This document shows, piece after piece, positions 32,553-47,200 of a stretch of DNA of 64,000 nt. This DNA comes from Ideonella_A sakaiensis_A. Its GTDB lineage: Bacteria; Pseudomonadota; Gammaproteobacteria; Burkholderiales; Burkholderiaceae_C. Each line of letters starts with the position of its first letter. Position 1 is the first letter of the stretch. The notes beneath the pieces are model-generated. The model was given only the letters and a program-made list of their open reading frames with translations. It ran no database searches and had not been told where the DNA came from. The position numbers were made by a program, and so were the translations under genes. Where the stretch lies: contig NZ_CP182947.1 of assembly GCF_048320135.1 (NCBI RefSeq), positions 1,674,001 through 1,738,000 of the forward strand, read 5' to 3'.

Positions 32553-33890
32553 ATGCCGGCGCAGCAACCCCTGCGCAGCGGTTTGCTGACTCGCGGCCTG
32601 TTCGGCCTGGCCATCGCCGCCAGCCTGATCGGCTGCGGCGATACCGCCAAGCTGCCGGTCGCAGCAGGCAGCGGCCCGCAGCCGCGGCTGCCGGCGCCGC
32701 AGAAGTCGCTGATCCCGACCGTCAACATCGCGCCGGCAACCGGCTGGTCTGCTGACGGCTTGCCGCAAGCCGCGGCCGGGCTGGCGGTCGGCGCCTTCGC
32801 GCGCGGCCTCGACCACCCGCGCTGGCTCCATGTGCTGCCGAACGGCGACGTGCTGGTCGCCGAAAGCAATGCGCCGGAAAAACCGGTCCGCGGCATCAAG
32901 GACGTCGTGATGCGCCTGGTCAAGAAAGTGGCAGGCGCTGCGACGCCGAGCGCCGACCGCATCACGCTGCTGCGCGACAGCAATGGCGACGGCGTCGCCG
33001 ATGTCCGCTCGGTGCTGCTGAAAGACCTGCATTCGCCGTTCGGCATCGCGCTGGTCGACGGCGCGCTGTATGTCGCAAATACCGACGCAGTGCTGCGTTT
33101 TCCGTACCGCGACGGCGATCTGCGCATCGATGCGCCCGGCGAACGGATCGTCGAACTGCCGGCCGGGCCGATCAACGGCCACTGGACCCGCAACCTGCTG
33201 GCCGCCCCGGGCGGCGACAAGCTGTATGTCGCGGTCGGCTCGACCGGCAACATCGCCGAGAACGGCCTTGCCGCGGAGCAAGGTCGCGCCGCGATCTGGG
33301 AAATCGACCTGCGCAGCGGCAGCGACCGCATCTTTGCCTCTGGCCTGCGCAATCCTGTCGGCATGGCCTGGGGGCCGGATGGCCGCTTGTGGACCGTCGT
33401 CAACGAGCGTGACGAACTCGGCAGCGACGTGCCGCCCGACTACCTGACCTCGGTCCGCGACGGCGGCTTCTACGGCTGGCCGTGGTCTTATTTCGGCAGC
33501 CACGTCGACCAGCGCGTGCAGCCGCAGCGCGAGGACATGGTCGCCCGCGCGATCGTGCCCGACTATGCGCTGGGCCCGCACACCGCATCTTTGGGCCTCG
33601 CCTTCTCGGCCGGCAGCAGCCTGCCGGCGCCTTATGCGCACGGCATGTTCATCGGCCAGCACGGCTCGTGGAACCGGCGGCCGCACAGCGGCTACAAGGT
33701 GGTCTTCGTTCCGTTCGACGGCGCGGCGCCGTCGGGCGCATTGCCGCTCGACGTGCTGAGCGGTTTTCTCGACAGCGACGGCCGTGCGCTCGGCCGGCCG
33801 GTCGGTGTCGCGATCGACCGCAGCGGCGCGCTGCTGGTCGCCGACGATGTCGGCAACGTGATCTGGCGCGTCAGCGCCGCGCGCCGCTGA
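32553..33890 (+). CDS. PQQ-dependent sugar/sorbosone dehydrogenase-like lipoprotein
   Basis: A 445-residue six-bladed beta-propeller of the soluble glucose/L-sorbosone dehydrogenase family. The N-terminus is a lipoprotein signal with the lipobox ASLIGCGD, so it is probably anchored to a membrane in the periplasm. Propeller motifs include HPRWLHVLPNGDVLVAESN, DGALYVANTDAVLRFPYR, GLRNPVGMAWGPDGRLWTVV and the typical DGGFYGWPWSYFG and FIGQHGSWNRRP. A Ca-binding-like stretch LLRDSNGDGVADVR is also present. PQQ dependence is a family property and cannot be verified here; no pqq genes are seen. It converges with the regulator gene downstream (9-bp gap). Confidence 0.87.
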   Translation: MPAQQPLRSGLLTRGLFGLAIAASLIGCGDTAKLPVAAGSGPQPRLPAPQKSLIPTVNIAPATGWSADGLPQAAAGLAVGAFARGLDHPRWLHVLPNGDVLVAESNAPEKPVRGIKDVVMRLVKKVAGAATPSADRITLLRDSNGDGVADVRSVLLKDLHSPFGIALVDGALYVANTDAVLRFPYRDGDLRIDAPGERIVELPAGPINGHWTRNLLAAPGGDKLYVAVGSTGNIAENGLAAEQGRAAIWEIDLRSGSDRIFASGLRNPVGMAWGPDGRLWTVVNERDELGSDVPPDYLTSVRDGGFYGWPWSYFGSHVDQRVQPQREDMVARAIVPDYALGPHTASLGLAFSAGSSLPAPYAHGMFIGQHGSWNRRPHSGYKVVFVPFDGAAPSGALPLDVLSGFLDSDGRALGRPVGVAIDRSGALLVADDVGNVIWRVSAARR

Positions 33891-33899
33891 CGCCGCCGT

Positions 33900-35722
33900 T
33901 CAGACGTCGATGTCTTCGGTGACGAGCAGCGGCGAGCGCTCGCGCACCAGCGCGATGAACAACTGGTTCGGCAGCGGCTTGCTGAACAGATAACCCTGGA
34001 AGGTGTCGCAGCCGAGGCTGCGCAGACAGTTCTGCTGGCCGTCGGTTTCGACACCCTCGGCGGTGACCGACATGCCGAGGCTTTGCCCGAGCTTGACGAT
34101 CGTGCTGACGATCGCCTTGTCGGCGAGTTGCCCAGGCAGGTCCTTGATGAACGAGCGGTCGATCTTCAGTTCGTCGAGCGGGAAATTCTTCAGGTAGCTC
34201 AGCGACGAATAACCGGTACCGAAGTCGTCGATCGACAGCGTCAGCCCGAGCGCCTTCAGTTCGTGCATCTGCGCAAGGCCGGCATCGGCATCGTCCATCA
34301 GCATGCTTTCGGTCAGTTCGACGACCAGTTGCCGCGGCGGCAGCCCGGCCGCGTGCATCGCGTGGCGCAGATTGGCGCGCAGGTTGCCGGAGGCAAACTG
34401 CAGCTTCGCAACGTTGATCGCGACCTTCAGCTCGCCGAGGCCGTCGCGCATCCAGCTGGCGGCATCGGCACAGGCGCGCTCCATCACCCATTGGCCGATG
34501 TTCGAGATCAGCCCGAGTTCCTCGGCCAGCGGGATGAACTGCAGCGGCGGCACGAGACCGAACTCCGGATGCTGCCAGCGCACCAGCGCCTCGGCGCCGG
34601 TCACGCGGCCGGTCACCAGGTCGACCTTCGGCTGGTAATGCAGCACCAGTTCACCGCGTGCGGCGGCACCGCGCAACTGCGAGCCGAGCGTGACCCGCTC
34701 GATCGACTTCGCATTCAGATCGGCCGATGCAAAACGGTAGTGGCCGGGCCCGGTCTGCGCCGCTGCACTGGCGGCGAGGTCGGCATTCTTGCGCAACTCG
34801 ACGGCGGCCTTGCCGTCGGTCGGCGCGACCGCGATGCCGAAGCTTGCGCTCGGCGCGACCTCGTGGCCGTTGATCACCAGCGGCTCGGAGATCGTGCTGA
34901 TCAGCCGCTTGGCGATCGGCTCGACCGATTCGATGCGCAGCATCGATTCGAGCGCGAGGCCGAATTGCTCGCCGCCGAGCCGCGCCACGCGCGGCGCCCG
35001 CTCGACAGCGGTCGCCCAGCTGCCCGACGGGCTTTCATGCAATGCAAACCGATCGAGCCGGCCGGCGATCGAGCGCGCCAGCTGGTCCGCCATCTCGGGG
35101 CCGAAACTTTCGCGCAACTGCTTGCACTCCGGCACCGTGATGCTGAAGTGCACGACCATGCCATCGGTCTGGTCGCGGCGCTTCAGCATCTCGTCGATGC
35201 CGGGGTCGAACATGCGTGCGTTCGGCAGCCCGGTCACCGCGTCGAAATTGATCATCCGGTTGTGGTATTCGTGGAAGGCCAGCGTATTGCGCAGCCGCAG
35301 CCCGAGTTCGCTCGGATCGACCGGCTTCGACAGAAAGTCGGTGGCGCCGAGCTGCAGCGCGCGCAGCCGCGATTTCGCATCGGTCGACGCGGTCAGCACG
35401 ATCACCGGCAGGTAGCGGAATTCACGCTCGGCGCGGATCAGCTCGAGCACCTCGAAACCCGACAGGTTCGGCATCATCAGGTCGAGCAGCAGCACGCGCG
35501 GCCGCTCGCTGTGCAGCAGCTCCATCGCATTGCGCGGATCGTTGCTGACGACAAAATTCGCGTAACCCTCCTCCTCGAGGTAGGCCTGCACGAGCTCGGT
35601 CATCAACGGCTCGTCATCGACCATCATCACCTTCGCGTCGAGCAGCGGCGAGCGTGCGCTGGCATTCAGGCCCATCAGGTCGCTCGGTTCGCCGGGCTGC
35701 GTATCGGCCCAGATGTCGGTCT

Positions 35723-35726
<4 letters not shown>
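33900..35726 (-). CDS. Response regulator with degenerate GGDEF and EAL phosphodiesterase domains
   Basis: A 608-residue cytoplasmic regulator. The receiver domain (about residues 30-150) has the acidic pocket VMMVDDEPLM, the phosphoacceptor Asp in LLLDLMMPNLSGFEV (about residue 82) and the Lys in FLSKPVDPSE. The GGDEF domain is degenerate (ARLGGEQFGLAL, about residue 254). The EAL domain looks fully catalytic: GAEALVRWQHPEFGLVPP, INVAKLQ, VELTESMLMDD, SIDDFGTGYSSLSYL, LKIDRSFIKDLP, TAEGVETDGQ and FQGYLFSKPLP. It should therefore degrade cyclic di-GMP when activated. The ATG overlaps the stop of the hybrid kinase gene by 4 bp, so that kinase is its likely partner. It is the last gene of the giant-protein locus. 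Confidence 0.93.
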
Positions 35727-38286
<2,560 letters not shown>

Positions 38287-38290
<4 letters not shown>

Positions 38291-41200
38291 GACCGGACCT
38301 CGGTGCCATGGGTGGCCGCCGGCGTCGTTGCGGACGCGGTGACCGGCGCCGGCGGAATCGAATCCCTGGCCTGCGCATCAAACAGTTTTTCGACATCGCG
38401 GTCGTCGGTGTCGACATCGCGTCCGCCAAACCAGCGCTTGCCGCCCTTGGTCTTCGCGGCGCCGGCTGCGGCCAGCACCGGCATCGGGTCGATCATCTGC
38501 CAGGCCGGCAGCGCCGACAGCATCGAACTGAGCAGCACGCCGCCGCGCACCAGCCAGACCACATAACCGAGCGACAGGCCGCTGCTGATCGCCAGGCTCG
38601 ACGCGATCATCTGCCGCTGCTGTTCGCCGATATCCTGCATCTGGTGTTTCAGGTCATCGAACTTGCGCAGCAGATCCTCGCTGGTGAGCAGTTGCGACAT
38701 CGAATGGACGGTCAGCGCATTGAACTGCGCGACCGGCAGCGCGGCGAGGATCTCGTCGCTGCGGCTGCCGCTGCCCGATGGCACGACCGGTTCGGCGAGA
38801 TTGACGACGATGCCGCTGCCGGAAACGTTGAGCAGGCCAGCGCCGGCGAGCACGTCGTCGCCGTTGCTGCCGGCGGACTGCGGCGCCGCGGGCGCATCCG
38901 TCGCGACGAGGGTTTTCTCGACCGCGGCCGCTTCAGCCTGCTGCTCGGTCGGCACCAGCACCGGCGGCGGAGAGTCGACGACGGCACCGGTCTGCGGCTC
39001 GGGCGCGCGCAGCACCGTCAGCACAAAAATGCTCTGCGCAGCGGCGCCGTTGCCGTCGGTCGCGATCACCCGGATGGTCATGCTGCCGATATCGGCAGAT
39101 TCCGGGCTGCCCTTGAAGGTCAACGTCGCCGGGTCGAATTTCAACCAAGCCGGCAGCGGCGAACCGTTCAGCAGCGTTGCGCGGTAAGTCAGCACGTCGC
39201 CGGCGTCGCTGTCGACAAAAGTCGCCGGCGGCAGCGTGAATTGCCAGCTGCGTGCCTCGACCGCGGCCTGGTCGGTGATGGCCTTGGCTTCCGGCGCATG
39301 GTTGACGTGGACGACGGTGACGCCAGCGCGCACGGCCTGGCTGCTGAATGCGCTGCTGCCGCCATGGACACGCACGTCGGCGGTCTGGCCGGCACTGCCG
39401 CTGCTCTGGTCCCAGCCGCGCAGCGTCAGCCCGTCGGCGACGCGGCCGAACCAGCGCTCGTTCGGCACGAAACGGATCGCGGTCGTCGCGTCGGCAGCCA
39501 GCAGCCGGGCGGTCTGCTCGTTGACCGGGCCGAAATCGGTCCAGTTTTTGCCGTCGAGCGTGAATTGCCAGCTGCCGTGGCTTGCGTCGAGTGCGGTCAC
39601 CGCGATGCCACGGCCCGATACAGCGTCGACGTCGGAAAAATGGCCGGCAATCAGGTCGGCGACCAGCGTGCCCGGGTGGTTGCGCGAATCCTCCAGCACC
39701 GATGCGAGGTCATTGACGCCGCTCAGCGACGGCGCATCGTTGACATTGATCACGTCGAGCCGGAAATCCCCGCTGGCGCTGGCGCCGGCCCGGTCGGTCG
39801 CGGTGATGCGGATCACGAGGCTGCCGACGTCGCCATTGCCCGGCGTGCCGGCAAAGCGCCCCGTCGACGGATCGAAGACCAGCCAGGCCGGCAGCGCGGC
39901 GCCGGAGGCGAGTGTCGCGTGCAGGCTCAGCAGATCGCCGGCGTCGATGTCGACGAAGGTATCGGCCGGGATCGCGAAGGCAAACGGCTGGCCTTCGGTC
40001 GCGATGCGGTCCGTCAATGCGGCCGTACGGACCGGCGCATCGTTGACGTTGTCGACCGTCAGCCGGAAATCGATGAATGCCGACTCGCCTGCGTCATCGG
40101 TTGCAATGATGCGAATCGTCAGTTCGCCGACATCGGCATTGCCCGGCGTGCCGCTGAAGCTGCGGTTCGCCGGGTCGAAGACCAGCCAGCTGGGCAAGGC
40201 GGCACCGGAGGCCAATGCAGCGCTGAAACGCAGCGAATCGCCGACATCGGGATCGCTGAAGCTGTCGGCATCGACCGTCAGCGCAAACGGCCGGTCCTGC
40301 TCGACGCGCTGGTCGGCGATCGCACGCACCGCGGTCGGCGCATCGTTGATGTTCAGCACGACGAGCCTGAATTCGTTCGCCGCCTCGGCGCCGACGAGGT
40401 CGCGTGCGGTCAACCGGATCTGCAGCGCGCCGACGTCGCCATTCGCCGGCGTGCCGCTGAAGGTCTGCGTCGCCGGATCGAAGCTCAGCCAGGCCGGCCA
40501 TGCCGCGCCGGATGCCAGCGCGGCCTCGATCGTCAGCTCGTCGTCGACATCGCTGTCGCTGAAGGTCGACGCCGGCACATTCCAGTGCCACGCGCTGCCC
40601 TCCTGAACCGCCTGATCGGCAATCGGATTGGCGAGCTGCGGTGCGACATTCGTCAACACGACGTCGAAGCGGAAGAGATCGGATGCCGTCGCGCCGGCGA
40701 GGTCGGTGGCGCTGGCGCGCAGCATCATCGCGCCGAGGTCGGCGCGTGCCGGCGTGCCCGACAGCGTGCGGGTCGTCGGGTCGAACACCAGCCAGGCCGG
40801 CAGCGGGTCACCGCTGGCCGTCGTCACCGACCAGGCCAGTACCTCGCCCGGATCGACATCGGTGAAGGTATCGGCCGGCAAGGTCTTGCTGAACGTGGTG
40901 CCGACGATCGCGCGCTGGTCGGCGATCGGCCGGTTCAGCTGCGGCGCATCGTTGACATTGGCTACTGGCGCGGTCGATGCGCTGGTCAGCGACTCGGCGG
41001 TGCCGTGGCCGTCAACATAGCTGATGCGCACGCTGATCCGCGCACCGACATCGGCATCGCCGAGCAGCAGCGTGCTGCCGGTCGCGCCAGCGATCGCCAC
41101 GCCGTCGCGTTGCCACTGGACGCTGAACAGGCCGAGGCCATCATCGTCGCTGATGCCGCTGGTGTCGACCGACAGCGTCTGGTCCTCGGTGACGCTGCCG

Positions 41201-44200
41201 ACGATCAGCGGCAGGCCGACCGGCACATCGTTGACGTTGGCGACCTTCGCGGTCTGCGCGCTGGTCAATGCTTCCGCGGTGCCATGGCCGTCGATCCAGC
41301 TGACCCGCACGCTGATCCGCTTGCCGACATCGGCATCGCCGAGCACGTGGCTGCTGCCGGTTGCGCCGCCGATCGCGATACCGTCGCGTTGCCACTGGTA
41401 GCTGAAGATGCCGAGGCCGTCGGCGTCGGCGATTGCCGCGACATTGGCCGTCAGCGTCTGGTCCTCGACCGCGCTGCCGTTGATCACCGGCGCGCCGGTC
41501 GGCATGTCGTTGATGTTCACCACCGGCGCGGTCGGCGCGCTGGTCAGCGCCTCGGCAGTGCCGTGGCCGTCGATCCAGCTGACGCGCACGCTGATCTGCC
41601 TGCCGACATCGGCATCGCCGAGCAGCAGGCTGGTTCCGGTTGCGCCGGCAATTGCGACGCCGTTGCGTTGCCACTGGTAGCTGAAGGCGCCGAGGCCGTC
41701 GGCATCGGCGATGCTGCCGGTCACGACGCTGAGCACTGCGTCCTCGACCGCGCTGCCGACGATCAGCGGCGCGCCGGTCGGCACATCGTTGACGTTGACG
41801 ACCGGCGCGGTCTGCGCGCTGGTCAGCGTCTCCAGCGTGCCGCCGCCATCGAGCCAGCTGACGCGCACGCTGATCAGCTTGCCGACGTCGGCATCGCCGA
41901 GCAGCAGCGTCGATGCGGTCGCGCCGCCGATCGCGACACCGTTGCGCAGCCACTGGTAGCTGAAGCTGCCGAGGCCGTCGGCGTCGGCGATGCCGCTGGT
42001 GACGACGCTCAGCAGCTGGTCCTCAATCGCGCTGCCGCTGACGAGCGGCAGGCCGGTCGGCAGGTCGTTGACCGGCGTCACGGTGATGCGGCTGCTGGCG
42101 GTCGCGCTGCCGAATGCGGTCTGCCCGCCGTTGCTGCGCACATCGGCTGTGCCGCCGGCGCTGCCGCTGCTGCGGTCCCAGGCGCGGACCGTCAGGCCCG
42201 CAACGACGCTGCCGTTCCAGTCCGGATTCGGCACGAAGCGCACCCGCGTCAGTGAATCGCTGGCTAGCAGCCGCGCCGAGCTGTCGCTGACCGCGCCGAA
42301 GGCGGTCCATGACACGCCGCCGTTGCTCGAGTATTGCCAGCTGCCGTTACCGTCGTCTACGCCGATCACCGCGATGCCGCTGGTGCCCGCCGGATCAGGA
42401 TCGCTGATCCTGCCGGCGAGCAGATCCGACACCAGCATGCCCGGGTTGCTGAGCGGATCCTCGCCGATCGTCGGCAGGTTGTTGATGCCGCTGAGCAGCG
42501 GTGCGGTATTCAGGCTGCCGTACTGGCGCAGCATCACCTCGTCGTCGAGCGAGCCGTCGGCATCGCTGGTCCACACGACGACAAAATTGTTCAGGTCGAG
42601 CATCGCGACCGAGGCCCGGTCCTGGTCGTCCTTCGTCGTCTGGTTGATGCGGAACTCGCCACCGACCCGGACTCCGGCGGCAGTGAATTTCTGGCCGAAT
42701 ACGCCGCTGTCGTCGCCAGGCCCGCGGCCCTCCCAGACGACGATGAAATTGCCCGATCCGTCGACAGCGACCGACGGGTCGGTCTGGTCGCCGCTTGTTG
42801 TCGTATTGACGACGATCGTGCTGCCGATCGTCGCGCCAGCACTTGAATAGCGCTGCAGGTAGACGCCCTTGTCGGCAACGATATCGCGCCAGACGACGAT
42901 CGCGGTGCCGTCGTCGGCCAGTGCCACCGCAGCATCGCGTGCATCGGAGCCACTGGCCACGCCGATCTGGCCGGTCAGCGGCGTACCGGTGGCGCTGTAC
43001 AGGCGCAGCTGCACGCCGGTGCTGTTGTCCCAGACAACGGCAAACGCGCCGCTGGCATTCATCGCGACGCTGGCGTCGGTTTGCGAACGCGTCAGGTCGG
43101 TATTGATGCGGAATTCATTCGCGTCGATCGCACTGCCGTCGGCGGCAAAACGGCGGCCGAAGATGCCGTCGCTGTCGCCCGGGCCATTGCCCTGCCAGAC
43201 GACGATGACGTTGCCGTTCGCATCGATCGCGATGCTGGCGTTGTCCTGGTAAGCCGAAGTGGTCGTATTGACGCGCAGTTCGCCGCCGAGTGCGCTGCCG
43301 TCAGCGGCATAGCGGCGGATCATCACATCGCGGTCGCCGCTGCTGACGGTATTCGTCCAGGCGACGACAAAATTGCCGTCGAGGTCGTTGACGACGCTGG
43401 CCCAGCGCTGGTCACCGCTGGTCGTCTGGTTGATGCGGAATTCGCCGCCGAGCGCGGCACCCGACAGATCGAAGCGCTGGCCGTAGACGCCCCAGCCGCT
43501 GCCGTCCTGGTCCTTGCTCGACCAGACGACAACGTAATTGCCGTTCGGCGCGATCGCGACCGCCCGGTGGCTGCCGCGGTTGTCGGCCGAGGTCCGCTGG
43601 TCGTTCGACAGGCTGCTGTTGACACGTTGCTCGAAGCTGTTCTGGATTGCCTCCTGCACATCGAGCACGCTGATCGCAAGCGCCTGCGTTGCTGCCGCAA
43701 CACCGTCGCTGACGCGCACCGTCACGTTGAAGACATTGTCGGCACCGACATCGGCCGGCAGCTCGAAATTCGGCGGCACGACAAAACTCAGCACGCCGGT
43801 CGCCGCGTCGATGCGGAAACGCGCGGCATCGGCACCGCCGATGATCGAGTAGACCAGCGTGTCGAGGTCGGCATCGGTTGCCTGCACCGTCGTCACGGTG
43901 CTGCGGTTCTCCTGGATCGCGAGCGCCGCGGTCGCGCCGCCGCCGTCGCTGGTGATCACCGGCGCCTTGTTCAGCACATCGAAGGTCAGCGTGCGCTGCA
44001 CCGGATCGAGGTCGACGCCGCCATTGGCGGTGCCGCCATCGTCGCGGACCTGGAACTTCAGCGTCGCATAGGCATTGCCACTGCCGCCGAAAGCCGGTGC
44101 ATAAACGACGTCGCCGGCATCGAGCTGTGCCCGTGTCACTTCGGTCGCCGCGCCGAGCACGGTACCGCCCAGCCGCAGCGTGCCGGCGCTCGGCAGTTGC

Positions 44201-47200
44201 AGCAGCACCGACTTGAAGGCATTGCTTTCACCGGCGAAATCGGCAAAACCGAAATCGGCGACCGTCAGCGTGCGGCTGCCGTTGCGATTGACGCTGAGCG
44301 TCGCATCGCTGCCGCGCGGCGCATCGTTGATATTCTGGATCGGGCCGACCGCGGCGCTGGTCAGCGTCTCGAGCGTGCCGTTGCCATCGACATAACTGAC
44401 GCGCACGCTGATCGTCTGGCCGACATCGGCATCGCCGAGCAGCAGCGTCGTTGCGGTTGCGCCGGCTATGACGCCGCCGTTGCGCAGCCACTGGTAGCTG
44501 AAAACGCCGAGGCCATCGCCATCGGCGATGGCGGAAACGTCCGCCGTCAGCAGCCGGTCCTCGACCGCGCTGCCGCTGATCACCGGCAGCCCGGTCGGCG
44601 CATTGTTGACGTTGGTTATCGGATCGGTCACCGCACTGGTGACCGTCTCGAGCGTGCCGTGGCCGTCGGTGTAGCTGACCCGCACGCTGATCGTCTTGCC
44701 GACATCGGCATTGCCGAGCAGCCAGCTGGTGCCGGTGGCGCCGGCGATCGGGCTGCCGTTGCGCAGCCACTGGACGCTGAAAGCGCCGAGGCCGTCGAGG
44801 TCGCCGATGCCGCTGGCGTCCGCAACCAGCGTCTGGCCTTCAAGCGCGCTGCCACTGATCGTCGGCACGCCGGTCGGTGCATCGTTGACATTGGCGACCG
44901 GACCGACCGCCGCACTGTTCAATGTCTCGAGCGTCCCGAAACCATCGACATAGCTGACGCGCAAGCTGATCGTCTTGCCGATGTCGGCGCTGCCGAGCAG
45001 CAATGTCGAGCCGGTCGCGCCGGCAATGTCGCTGCCGTTGCGTAACCACTGGTAGCTGAAGCTGCCGAGACCGTCGTTGTCGGCGATCGCCGAGACATTC
45101 GCGCTCAGCGTCTGGTATTCGGCGGCGCTGCCGCCAATCGTCGGCAGCCCGGTCGGCGCATCGTTGACATTGGCGACCAGGCCGGTCGCCGCACTGGTCA
45201 AGGTCTCGAGCGTGCCGAAACCATCGACATAGCTGATGCGCACGCTGATCGCCTTGCCGATATCGGCATTGCCGAGCAGCAGGCTCGATCCGGTTGCACC
45301 GGCAATGTCACTGCCGTCGCGTTGCCACTGGTAGCTGAAGGCGCCGAGGCCGTCGCCATCGGCGATGCCGGAAACGTCGGCTGTCAATGTCTGGTGTTCG
45401 ACCGCGCTGCCGCTGATCACCGGCAGGCCGGTCGGGTCGTCGTTGACATTGGCGACCGGGTCGGTCAGCGCGCTGGTGACGGATTCGAGCGTCCCGAAAC
45501 CATCGACATAGCTGACGCGCACGGTGATGATCTTGCCGACATCGGCATTGCCGAGCAGCAGGCTGCTGCCGGTCGCACCGGCGATGTCGCTGCCGTTGCG
45601 TTGCCACTGGACGCTGAAGGCCCCAAGGCCGTCATCGTCGACGATGCCGCTGGCGTCCGCGGTCAGCGTCTGGCCCTCGACGACGCTGCCGCCGATCACC
45701 GGCAGGCCGGTCGGATCGTCGTTGACATTGGCGACCGGGCCGGTCGCCGTGCTGGTCAGCGTCTCCAGCGTGCCGTGGCCGTCGGTATAGCCGACGCGCA
45801 CGCTGATCGTGTTGCCGACATCGGCATCGCCGAGCAGCAGCGTCGAGCCGGTTGCGCCGGCGATGTCGCTGCCGTTGCGTTGCCACTGGTAGCTGAAGGC
45901 GCCAAGGCCGTCGGCATCGGCGATGCCGGAAACCACCGCGGTCAGCAGCTGGTCCTCGACCGCACTGCCGCTGATTGTCGGCAGGCCGGTCGGCGCATCA
46001 TTGATGTTGGCGACCGGCGCGGTGGCCGCGCTGGTCTGCGTCTCGAGCGTGCCGCCGCCATCGGTATAACTGACGCGCACAGTGATCGTCTTGCCGACAT
46101 CGGCATCGCCGAGCAGCAGCGTCGTTGCGGTCGCGCCGGCAATCGCGCTGCCGTTGCGCAACCACTGGTAGCTGAAGGCGCCGAGGCCGTCGACATCGGC
46201 GATGCCGCTGACGTCAGCGCTCAGCAGCTGGTCTTCGGTCGCGCTGCCGCTGATCAGCGGCAGGCCGGTCGGCGCATCGTTGACCGGCGTCACGGTGATG
46301 CCCGCGACGGCGGTCGCGGTGCTGAATGCGCTGGTGCCGCCGGTGACCGTGATGTTCGCGGTGCCGCCGGCGCTGCCGCTGGTCTGGTCCCAGGCGCGGA
46401 ACTGGATCGTCGACGCGCCGTTCCAGTTCGCATTCGGAACGAAGCGGATCCGCGTCGAGGCGTCGCTGGCCAGCAGCCGCGCGGTGCCTGCACTGACGCT
46501 GCCGAACGGGTTCCAGCTCGATCCGCCGTTGGTCGAGTACTGCCAGGCGCCGTTCGCATTGTCGACCGCGATCACCGCGATGCCGCTGAGCGCAGCGGCG
46601 TCGACGTCGCTGACGTGGCCGGGCAGCAGCGAGGTCACGCTGGCGCCGGGGTTGGTCGCAGGGTCCTCGCCGATCGCCGGCAGGTTTTCGCTGCCGTCGA
46701 GCACCGGCGCATCGTTGACGTTGTCGATCGTCAACGTGAAGTCCGAGGTCGCCTTCGCGCCGCTGGGATCGGTCGCGGTAACGCGCAGCTGCAGGCTGCC
46801 GACTTCGCCGTTGGTCGGTGTGCCGCTGAAGCTGCGGGTGCCGGCGTTGAACGCCAGCCAGCCCGGCAGCGCCGCGCCATTGAGCAGCGTTGCCGAATAA
46901 CTCAGCACATCGCCGGCATCGGCATCGGCGAAGGTATTGGCGGCAAAGGTGAAGCTGTACAGCGCGTCTTCGTTGGTCGAATGGCTGGCGATCGGATTGG
47001 CCACCGTCGGCGCGCTGTTCGTCACATTGCCGGCAATCACCGTGAAGCCGTTCAGCTCCGCCGTCACGCCGAGGTCGGACCCGTCGAACAGCATCTGGCC
47101 GTTGCCGATCGTGCCGCCGTTCTGTTCGGTGCGTGTGAAGCTCAACGCAACGATGTCGACCGCGGTCTGCGCGACGCCGCCGATCACATGGCTGCCGCCG

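Noticed and set aside
44321..46273. Regularly spaced repeats suggesting a CRISPR array
   Set aside because: The 279-bp period is a coding domain repeat in a continuous frame, with no short direct repeats separated by unique spacers and no cas genes.
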